Origin: a virus
Length of the DNA stretch: 27,765 nt
IMG/VR virus record: IMGVR_UViG_3300010370_000185
Location: 1-27,765 of that record
Reading direction: 5' to 3' (one strand)
Shown: positions 22,942 to 27,765 of the stretch, in pieces
Numbering within the stretch: position 1 is the first letter of the stretch
Layout of the letters: each line of letters begins with the position of its first letter
Made by a program: the position numbers and the translations under genes
The notes under the pieces: model-generated
Told to the model about the DNA's origin: nothing
What the model saw: only the letters and a program-made list of their open reading frames with translations
The model's database searches: none

Positions 22942-22966
22942 CCAACTAGAGAGAGAATAAAGTCCC

Positions 22967-23239
22967 ATGACAACCAGCACAACAGAAGTAGTAGCCGAAC
23001 AACTACGCACCCTAGCACTTGTACTAGACCTTGAGTCTGTACGCCAAAGCATAAGCGACGAGCCTGAGTACCTACCTTATGGCGCAATCGTCAAAGCACT
23101 ACCAGACCAGACACGCTTCAAGCCTAAGTCTATGTGGGTATCACTAGGCGACGGCACTTACCGCCACCTCAATGGCAAGAAGGGATTGGTTACAACACAT
23201 GACAGACTCGACGGATACACCGAAGTCATCTTCCAGTAA
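22967..23239 (+). CDS. Small early protein, unknown
   Basis: A 90-residue protein from ATG 22967, with a purine-rich GAGAGAGAATAAAG before it. The first 30 residues are a helix (STTEVVAEQLRTLALVLDLE). Then come YGAIVKALPDQTRFKPKSMW and a beta part with SLGDGTYRHLNGKKGLVTTH. No family recognised. It is the first gene behind promoter 7. Confidence 0.65.
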   Translation: MTTSTTEVVAEQLRTLALVLDLESVRQSISDEPEYLPYGAIVKALPDQTRFKPKSMWVSLGDGTYRHLNGKKGLVTTHDRLDGYTEVIFQ

Positions 23240-23438
23240 TCGTATCGTAGTAGCTGAGCCACTAGCGGGTATGCTGGTGGCTGGCTATGCGGTGCTAGTA
23301 TTTCCCAAAGAAACATCAGAGCGTTCAGTATTCTACGGACCCTTTGATACAGAAGAGAAAGCCCTTGACTGGGCAGACTTGCTGACTGGTATAGTTACAG
23401 TCCACCCATTACACGCAGCGACTATGAATCGAGGCTAG
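23199..23438 (+). CDS. Small early protein, unknown
   Basis: A 79-residue protein if the start is ATG 23199 (MTDSTDTPKSSSSNRIVVAE); an upstream in-frame ATG at 23172 has no better ribosome site. It overlaps the gene before by 41 bases in another frame. The core (GMLVAGYAVLVFPKETSERS, then FYGPFDTEEKALDWADLL) reads as a small alpha/beta domain with a GPFxTxEEAxxWA pattern often seen in short phage and bacterial proteins. Its TAG stop is followed at once by the WhiB-like ATG. Confidence 0.6.
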   Translation: MTDSTDTPKSSSSNRIVVAEPLAGMLVAGYAVLVFPKETSERSVFYGPFDTEEKALDWADLLTGIVTVHPLHAATMNRG

Positions 23439-23759
23439 ATGATAGGCTTATGTACTGGACACCCTAACCCAGACTTGTGGTATCCTGAACAGCCACAGGG
23501 CAGACCCTCTAATGCCAAGCGCAAGCAACTTGCTGAACAGGTAATGCTTGCCTTGGCTATCTGTCAAGAGTGTCCCGTCAGGCAACAATGCCTAGACGAG
23601 GGTATGCGCCCTGAGAATCTTGACTACGGAATATGGGGTGGCTTGATGGCTGGAGAACGCATAGTTATCTCTGGCGTAAAGGCTAACTCAACAACCCGAA
23701 CCGATGCGATAGTGTTCGCAGAAGGAGTAAGGAAATGGCAAGAAATATTATTAGACTAG
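23439..23759 (+). CDS. WhiB-like iron-sulphur transcription regulator
   Basis: A 106-residue protein with four cysteines at 5, 42, 45 and 51 in the pattern C-x36-C-x2-C-x5-C, and GIWGG at 64-68. These are the [4Fe-4S] ligands and the turn motif of the Wbl family, which is confined to actinobacteria and their phages. Wbl proteins bind the housekeeping sigma factor region 4 and adjust transcription. Phage-borne copies such as WhiBTM4 are known to inhibit host WhiB function and cause superinfection exclusion. This one could redirect host polymerase early in infection. It is the best host marker in the window. Confidence 0.9.
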   Translation: MIGLCTGHPNPDLWYPEQPQGRPSNAKRKQLAEQVMLALAICQECPVRQQCLDEGMRPENLDYGIWGGLMAGERIVISGVKANSTTRTDAIVFAEGVRKWQEILLD

Positions 23760-24136
23760 GAGCATTGGGTACATTCGTTGTAGCCTTTACCCTGCTAATT
23801 GTAGAGCCACTAAAGCAGCCACATAAATATCCAGTACAAAAGACTTGGACTACCGACGATAGTAAAGCATATGCCTACGACAAGCTAGGTGTATGGCGTG
23901 ACAAACAGATGTCCTGCCTCAAGAAATTGTGGGGTAAAGAATCAGCATGGAACCCTAACGCATACAATAAAACAAAAGTCATGGGTCGCAACGCTGGTGG
24001 TATCCCACAAATCTTGGGGCTTGACCCAAGCACACCCCCCACCAAGCAAATCGACAGGGGGCTTGAGTATATCTACCATAGATATCACACCCCTTGTCGA
24101 GCTTGGCAACACTTCAAGAAGAAGGGCTGGCACTAA
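23735..24136 (+). CDS. Membrane-anchored lysozyme/transglycosylase-like protein
   Basis: A 133-residue protein starting inside the end of the WhiB-like gene behind GGAGTAAGG. Residues 9-25 are a hydrophobic segment after two N-terminal Arg residues, a signal anchor or uncleaved signal. Residues about 57-132 resemble the short SLT-like domain of Gram-positive secreted proteins: LWGKESAWNPNAYN with Glu69 as likely catalytic acid, GGIPQILGLDP, then a GLEYIYHRYHTPCRAWQHFK end. That fold cleaves peptidoglycan glycan strands. C61 and C121 could form a disulphide outside the cell. It may be an endolysin exported by its own signal or an early cell-wall factor. Confidence 0.75.
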   Translation: MARNIIRLGALGTFVVAFTLLIVEPLKQPHKYPVQKTWTTDDSKAYAYDKLGVWRDKQMSCLKKLWGKESAWNPNAYNKTKVMGRNAGGIPQILGLDPSTPPTKQIDRGLEYIYHRYHTPCRAWQHFKKKGWH

Positions 24137-24339
24137 TGGCTAGTCTGAAAGATAGAGGCGTGGTATTATGTGAGTCGTGCTCAAAACCATTGGGCGATGA
24201 ATACATATTGGTGCGTGCCGACAAAAGAGATTATAAATATCATAATGATTATAGAGCGTGCGCAGAAGCAGAGCCCTTACGAAAGGATTGGTATCGACAG
24301 AGTGGAAAAACCAAGACACATAACAGAACTCAAGCCTGA
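24136..24339 (+). CDS. Small CxxC protein
   Basis: A 67-residue protein from ATG 24136, which overlaps the previous stop (TAATG); a longer upstream frame at 24094 is less likely. VVLCESCSKPLGDEYILVRA has one CxxC pair. A later H (in KYHNDYRACAE) and C could complete a zinc site. Small treble-clef or ribbon proteins like this are common in phages and often have no known role. Confidence 0.6.
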   Translation: MASLKDRGVVLCESCSKPLGDEYILVRADKRDYKYHNDYRACAEAEPLRKDWYRQSGKTKTHNRTQA

Positions 24340-24532
24340 CTATCAGAAGGCTATGGATATCAGGGGAAACCCAACAACTGTATGCCCATGTAGTTCAGAG
24401 ATATGGAACCTCAAGACTATCTTCAACAAAGATGATGGCACGATAGAGTTGTACTTTACTGACATGGAGTGTGCTCAATGTGGTACACTGGCTACCGCGC
24501 CTACCCCTGAGGGTAGTACGCTGGAGGGATAA
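24302..24532 (+). CDS. Small zinc-ribbon protein (VCPC...ECAQCG type)
   Basis: A 76-residue protein if GTG 24302 is the start; ATG 24245 would add 19 residues and overlap the gene before by 95 bases. The core RPDY-like KPDYQKAMDIRGNPTTVCPC, then IWNLKTIF and FTDMECAQCGTLATAPTP, is one I recognise from many phage genomes, where proteins of this type begin close to the KPRHI segment. CPC and CAQC could bind one zinc ion. No function is established to my knowledge. Its TAA stop lies one base before the next ATG. Confidence 0.7.
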   Translation: MEKPRHITELKPDYQKAMDIRGNPTTVCPCSSEIWNLKTIFNKDDGTIELYFTDMECAQCGTLATAPTPEGSTLEG

Positions 24533-24533
24533 T

Positions 24534-24707
24534 ATGCCAACGTATGAATACAGATGTGGTAAGTGCGACTCACTTACTATACTTTCCCGTAGCATAGATG
24601 AACGAGATGAACCAGTCTCGTGTGTCTGTGGCTTTGAGTCAACAAGAATATACAACGCACCCGGAATCCAGTTCAAAGGTACTGGATTCTATAAAACAGG
24701 AGGATAA
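24534..24707 (+). CDS. FmdB-type zinc-ribbon protein
   Basis: A 57-residue protein starting MPTYEYRCGKCDSLTILSRS. It has CGKC (8-11) and CVC (30-32) as zinc ligands and ends APGIQFKGTGFYKTGG. This is the FmdB putative regulatory protein pattern (MPxYEYxCxxC, a second Cys pair, APxIxFKGxGFYxT). Family members are small and abundant in bacteria and phages; a regulatory role is presumed rather than shown. The second Cys pair is CVC rather than the usual CxxC. GGAGGG lies six bases before the start. Confidence 0.8.
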   Translation: MPTYEYRCGKCDSLTILSRSIDERDEPVSCVCGFESTRIYNAPGIQFKGTGFYKTGG

Positions 24708-24899
24708 ATGCCAACCTATAAAGTAGTAGCAAGAGAAAAGCTACGCACCATGGGTATCTATGATGCGGAGTCAAGGGAAGAAGCAAAAGAAATGTTTAGA
24801 AAAGACTACCTGAAAATAGATTGGAAGCAGAGCGGTCTGCTACATCTTGTATCAGGATATAACCCAAGAGCATACCTATATACAGAAGAGGAAGAATGA
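24708..24899 (+). CDS. Small protein, unknown
   Basis: A 63-residue protein starting directly after the FmdB-type stop, with GGAGG in the preceding bases. MPTYKVVAREKLRTMGIYDA, then ESREEAKEMFRKDYLKIDW is a short beta-helix arrangement with alternating charge. A hydrophobic LLHLVSGYNPRAYL segment follows and the end is acidic (EEEE). Its stop overlaps the next start (ATGA). No family recognised. Confidence 0.65.
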   Translation: MPTYKVVAREKLRTMGIYDAESREEAKEMFRKDYLKIDWKQSGLLHLVSGYNPRAYLYTEEEE

Positions 24900-25345
24900 T
24901 TACTCATACACTAAACTTAGATGAAGTATCGAATCTAATCGTAGACAACCTCTACGAAGATGCCGAAGTTGGCTTGACAAAAGATTTAGAAGGGCCATTC
25001 TATGTGCTGATTAGCTCAAGCGCAATGGCTGACATATCATTGTGGGCTACTGGCAGTGATATCATAACTATTACACAGGATAGATATGAGTTCGCTAAAG
25101 AACGCGTATTGTCCAACGGATTTACGCCACTAGTTATAGTGGCTACGCCTGAAGGTATCTTCGAGTTCAATCTAGATGTAATAAAGCTAGACTTCGAGGC
25201 TTACTCTGACGGAGACAAACCAGATATCATGGTTGCTGAACTACCTATCAGTAGTGGCAAGCAAGTCTTAGAGTTCTACCCTGAGTTTGCTAGCCACGAA
25301 GAATACTTAGACTCACTGATGTCCGATGCTGAACCCTCAGTATGA
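24896..25345 (+). CDS. Protein of unknown function, last plus-strand gene
   Basis: A 149-residue acidic protein, ATGA-coupled to the gene before it. Residues 1-80 alternate strands and helices (LNLDEVSNLIVDNLYEDAE, then GPFYVLISSSAMADISLWA). Residues 90-150 contain PLVIVATPEGIFEFNLDVIK and an acidic tail. It ends the plus-strand block; the 45 bases to the convergent sigma-factor gene show no clear terminator. No catalytic motif or known family is visible. Confidence 0.6.
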   Translation: MITHTLNLDEVSNLIVDNLYEDAEVGLTKDLEGPFYVLISSSAMADISLWATGSDIITITQDRYEFAKERVLSNGFTPLVIVATPEGIFEFNLDVIKLDFEAYSDGDKPDIMVAELPISSGKQVLEFYPEFASHEEYLDSLMSDAEPSV

Positions 25346-25390
25346 GATGATGGTGACGCTTGGTAAAGTTCATCAAAACCCTAGCGATAT

Positions 25391-26077
25391 CTACTCTTCT
25401 TCTGTGGTATCTTGTTGTTGCTGGGGCTGGTCTTCTGTATCTGTTTGGTGTTCGGACTCTTTGAAGTCCTCATCAAAGTAAGGCCGACGGCCACCCAGTT
25501 TCATGATGAGACGCTTGACTGCACGCTTGTGTCTCATACGGGCAGCATCCTCACTGCCAAGAGATAGATAGTTGGCTATCTCTTTGAAGTCGCAAGACTC
25601 TGCGTGTCGCAGGAAGATTATTCTCCTGTCTTCCTTGGATAACTTCCAATACGCAGAGTCGATTTCAAGTAGCATAACCTGAACATTACCACCCTCCGCA
25701 GGAGCAGATGGTCTACCAATCTTACCAAGGTTTAGCTTGGGTGCAATATGAAAGTTACCCATCAACACAGTAGGTAACAATGCTTCGACCAATTCTTGGT
25801 CATAATAATATACATCAGAGACATCATAGCCGACGCTCTTAGCCTTCCATCGCTGGCAATAATCAAGCGCATGGTTACGAAGGCTACGATAGATTAGATT
25901 CTTAGCGTCCTTCTCACCCAATGCCTTCCATTGTTGCAACTTATTAGGGTGCTCAGCAAACCATACATAGAGAGCCTGCTTGATATCCTCAAGCTCACAC
26001 ATAGGGAACTTCCTGTAGTACTCAGAGGCAACTGCTACTACGATATAATCCCACTCTTCAATATGTTCCCAGTTCAT
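25391..26077 (-). CDS. Phage RNA polymerase sigma-like factor
   Basis: A 228-residue protein. Residues about 20-85 (EYYRKFPMCELEDIKQALYV, then DAKNLIYRSLRNHALDYCQR) fit region 2 of ECF-like sigma factors. Residues 148-195 (KEDRRIIFLRHAESCDFKEI, then ANYLSLGSEDAARMRHKRAV) fit region 4 with its helix-turn-helix. This split layout with a YYYDQELVEALLP linker is typical of actinophage sigma factors. The last 28 residues are Gln, Glu and Asp rich. It would direct host polymerase to phage promoters, perhaps the TATAAATA box of the late operon. It overlaps the nuclease gene by four bases. Confidence 0.8.
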   Translation of the reverse strand: MNWEHIEEWDYIVVAVASEYYRKFPMCELEDIKQALYVWFAEHPNKLQQWKALGEKDAKNLIYRSLRNHALDYCQRWKAKSVGYDVSDVYYYDQELVEALLPTVLMGNFHIAPKLNLGKIGRPSAPAEGGNVQVMLLEIDSAYWKLSKEDRRIIFLRHAESCDFKEIANYLSLGSEDAARMRHKRAVKRLIMKLGGRRPYFDEDFKESEHQTDTEDQPQQQQDTTEEE

Positions 26078-26466
26078 GGCTTATCGTTCTTATACTTTCT
26101 TGTGCCTGTCAATAAATCTTCAACTGTAATCAGATAACCCTTAGACTTATTAGGTGGAACCTCGCAGGTTATCTCTCTGCCTAGTGTCTCGACTGTCTTC
26201 TTAAGGATGTGTGTTGGCACGATAAAGGTGGACTGTTCTAGTACGAACGCCCAGTACGCAGCTTCCGTCACCGACAACCCCGAAGGTTCCCAAGACTGCG
26301 ACTTATTATACCAACACTCAACCTCGATGTATAGGTTGTTGGTTATCCACCACTTCCTATCACGCTTCACTTCGACAGTGCGCCCACCGGTCAGCAACTC
26401 CTCGACCAACTGCTCACCCTTGCGTCCGTATCCAAAGTCTAAATCAAACGAGGAGTTCTTTACCAT
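26074..26466 (-). CDS. PD-(D/E)XK-like nuclease
   Basis: A 130-residue protein. DLDFGYGRKGEQLVEELL (residues 8-25) offers early acidic residues. TVEVKRD (30-36) gives the E-x-K signature and IEVECWYNKSQSWEPSG follows. This D...ExK core on a small alpha/beta frame is the mark of restriction-like and Holliday-junction or RecB-type nucleases. In phages such short versions act in recombination or DNA repair. One base separates its ATG from the DUF1599-like stop upstream. The exact substrate cannot be told. Confidence 0.65.
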   Translation of the reverse strand: MVKNSSFDLDFGYGRKGEQLVEELLTGGRTVEVKRDRKWWITNNLYIEVECWYNKSQSWEPSGLSVTEAAYWAFVLEQSTFIVPTHILKKTVETLGREITCEVPPNKSKGYLITVEDLLTGTRKYKNDKP

Positions 26467-26868
26467 TTACTTATCCCACTTATCTCTCAGTACTAGTAGT
26501 GCTATGATTGCATAGTTAGCTAAGTCTTTGAAAGAATCCTCAAGGGATTCGTATTCAGCATTGCGCTTGTTATCAATTAGATTATTGATACGAGCCACTT
26601 TATCATGTATCCTAACACGTAAGCCATTAACAGGCCCACCAGGAGCGTCCGCAATATTACGGGGCCCATAGTCACGATGCTTCTTAAGTAGTACCGACAT
26701 AAGTTCATCATAGATTATCCTAACGTCTTCTTCGAATCGGGTTGGGTCACGCGGTAACTCTTCTTGCTCAAGAGGGGTACGGATAGGGTGACCGTAAGCG
26801 TCCCGTCCTCTTTGTTGATGGACGTAATTTTGTAGCCCATCCCAGCTAGGTGTTCTGTAATCTGCCAT
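26467..26868 (-). CDS. DUF1599-like (nucleotide-modification-associated) protein
   Basis: A 133-residue protein. Residues about 45-130 contain LLKKHRDYGPRNIADAPGGP, then NGLRVRIHDKVARINNLIDN and LEDSFKDLANYAIIALLVL. This is the DUF1599 pattern (KxxDYG, then RxxDKxxRxxNL, then DLANYAI), a MazG-like helical fold linked with nucleotide modification or clean-up in phages. The first 45 residues (GRDAYGHPIRTPLEQEELPR) are extra and may be disordered. GAGGAG lies very close to the start, so the start is less sure. A shorter overlapping frame at 26715..26885 competes with the N-terminus. Confidence 0.75.
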   Translation of the reverse strand: MADYRTPSWDGLQNYVHQQRGRDAYGHPIRTPLEQEELPRDPTRFEEDVRIIYDELMSVLLKKHRDYGPRNIADAPGGPVNGLRVRIHDKVARINNLIDNKRNAEYESLEDSFKDLANYAIIALLVLRDKWDK

Positions 26869-26885
26869 ATCTCCTCATTCTCCAT
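26715..26885 (-). CDS. Possible small overlapping gene
   Basis: A 56-codon frame from ATG 26885 to TAG 26715 in a different frame from the DUF1599-like gene. It begins inside the end of the CxxC gene. The product MENEEIWQITEHLAGMGYKI and then TSINKEDGTLTVTLSVPLLS reads like a plausible helix plus beta hairpin. Either this is real and the DUF1599-like start lies further in, or the DUF1599 N-terminus is right and this is chance. Low confidence. Confidence 0.3.
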   Translation of the reverse strand: MENEEIWQITEHLAGMGYKITSINKEDGTLTVTLSVPLLSKKSYRVTQPDSKKTLG

Positions 26886-27222
26886 TCTTGAATAAGTTCT
26901 TGAGTTCGTCATCTAGATTCTCCATCGCGTCGTCTACAATAATATCTCTAACCACAACAGGTAAATGCTCAGGCATAAACTCTGACATAGCAAGAGTTGA
27001 ATAACAATCCTGAACAAGCTGTGACACAAGTGCTGGTCGTCGTCTATTCTCATAGATGAGGCGAAGTAATGAGCCGAGCATTAGCTTCAATCCACCAGGT
27101 AGTATGTATACTGGGTCGAATGTCTCGTCGTCTTCTAGTAAGTGGTCAATAGAATCAAAGATGTTATCAAACTTTTCGCCACACTCAGGGCATACTGGTA
27201 TTCTGCCATCTTCATCGAACAT
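26875..27222 (-). CDS. CxxC protein of unknown function, next to primase
   Basis: A 115-residue protein. RIPVCPECGEKFDNIFDSID then HLLEDD is a zinc-finger-like start with one CxxC and a downstream histidine. The rest is helical (LPGGLKLMLGSLLRLIYENR, then LVSQLVQDCYSTLAMSEF) and ends acidic. Proteins with VCPECGxxFD...HLLEDD then LPxGxxLMxGSLLR recur beside replication genes in actinophages, from memory, without a defined role. It overlaps the primase end by 11 bases, so both are translated from one message. Confidence 0.7.
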   Translation of the reverse strand: MFDEDGRIPVCPECGEKFDNIFDSIDHLLEDDETFDPVYILPGGLKLMLGSLLRLIYENRRRPALVSQLVQDCYSTLAMSEFMPEHLPVVVRDIIVDDAMENLDDELKNLFKNGE

Positions 27223-27765
27223 TTAGTCCTGCTTTCTGAAGTATTGCTTCCGACCCATGGCTAGTATAGAATGAGTTAGCATCTTCTCCGTCGGGGAATT
27301 GGACGATAGTAACAGGGAGTTCTCTTGCAAGTGAGTTGGCAAACTCTTTGCCTGGCTGGTCTCCGTCCGCAAAGACAAAGACTCTTTCGAAATCGGCAAG
27401 GAGTCTCGTGTAATGTTTCTTCCAACTATTAGCGCCTGGCACGCCAACACAAGGAATACCGACACAGGAACTAAGAGTAAGAGTATCCAGTTCACCTTCA
27501 CAAATACCAATGTAATCGCCAGCACGCTCAATATCAAGGACATTATACATTTTAGTATCAGCCCCAGTGAGTCCCATGTACTTAGGCTCCACCGCAGGAT
27601 TGAGCGAACGAAACCGTAAGTCCACAACGCCGGTCTTAGTAGTGTATGGTATGCTAAGTCTGCCAGTATATATCTCATGCCCAACCTCCGCCTCCACGAC
27701 TACGCCTAATCGTGCCAATCGTGCTGCCTCCATTGGAATACCCCTGCTTTTTAGGTAAGCTTCTG
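27212..27765 (-). CDS. DnaG-type primase, TOPRIM part, N-terminus beyond window
   Basis: The frame stays open to the right edge: upstream of the first in-window ATG (27733) it reads EAYLKSRGIPMEAARLARLG, a primase-type YLxxRGIxxExAxxxxLG, so that ATG is not the true start. The TOPRIM core has YIGICEGELDTLTL (the acidic EGE-D motif), GVPGANSW and VFVFADGDQPGKEFA with the DxD pair. The end is FPDGEDANSFYTSHG, also primase-like. It would make RNA primers for phage DNA replication; a zinc or helicase part may lie outside. It closes the leftward replication block in this window. Confidence 0.8.
   Translation of the reverse strand, partial: EAYLKSRGIPMEAARLARLGVVVEAEVGHEIYTGRLSIPYTTKTGVVDLRFRSLNPAVEPKYMGLTGADTKMYNVLDIERAGDYIGICEGELDTLTLSSCVGIPCVGVPGANSWKKHYTRLLADFERVFVFADGDQPGKEFANSLARELPVTIVQFPDGEDANSFYTSHGSEAILQKAGLNVR

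Noticed and set aside
25346-25390. Terminator between the convergent units
   Set aside because: I found no stable stem with a T run in these 45 bases.

Overview
The window is a stretch of double-stranded DNA phage genome. Several genes point to an actinobacterial host: a WhiB-like iron-sulphur regulator (23439..23759), an actinophage-type sigma factor (25391..26077) and small proteins of kinds I recognise from actinophages. The moderate base composition would suit a freshwater or other non-high-GC actinobacterium, but that is inference. An N4-gp56-type capsid protein, large probable ejection proteins between portal and scaffold, and no visible tape measure or tail sheath favour a podovirus-like particle. 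No integrase, tRNA gene, CRISPR array or insertion sequence was seen.

Left block (1..18817, minus strand, read right to left): the late virion operon. The order is large terminase, portal, two small proteins, a 1609-residue virion protein, three more probable internal virion proteins, scaffold and major capsid protein. These are followed by two small proteins, a run of very small lysine-rich proteins, a head-tail adaptor candidate and a tail fibre running off the left edge. Many of these genes overlap by 1 to 4 bases (TAATG, ATGA, GTGA), which implies coupled translation.

Centre (18818..19762): about 945 bases without a convincing gene, between divergent transcription units. It holds a 37-base pure A/T tract, five stem-loops, a degenerate array of CTGAGAG-type repeats at about 11-base spacing, and strong sigma70-like promoters firing rightward. 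A TATAAATA box faces the late genes. The region looks like a control region and possibly a replication origin or packaging site.

Right-of-centre (19763..25345, plus strand): short, tightly packed, probably early genes. The core is a zinc-ribbon COOH-NH2 ligase (amidoligase) followed by a class-II glutamine amidotransferase. Both are initiated from the same 13-base Shine-Dalgarno sequence, and together they suggest a phage-encoded peptide or amine modification system. Downstream lie a WhiB-like protein, a membrane-anchored lysozyme-like protein, an FmdB-type zinc ribbon and several unknowns. At least five TTGACA promoters drive the block, and three or four share an upstream CGACACGC-type box.

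Right edge (25391..27765, minus strand): DNA metabolism and regulation. It holds a DnaG-type TOPRIM primase (cut by the right edge), a CxxC protein, a DUF1599-like protein, a PD-(D/E)XK-like nuclease and the sigma factor. The sigma factor could serve the atypical late promoter, and the nuclease and primase fit replication and recombination.
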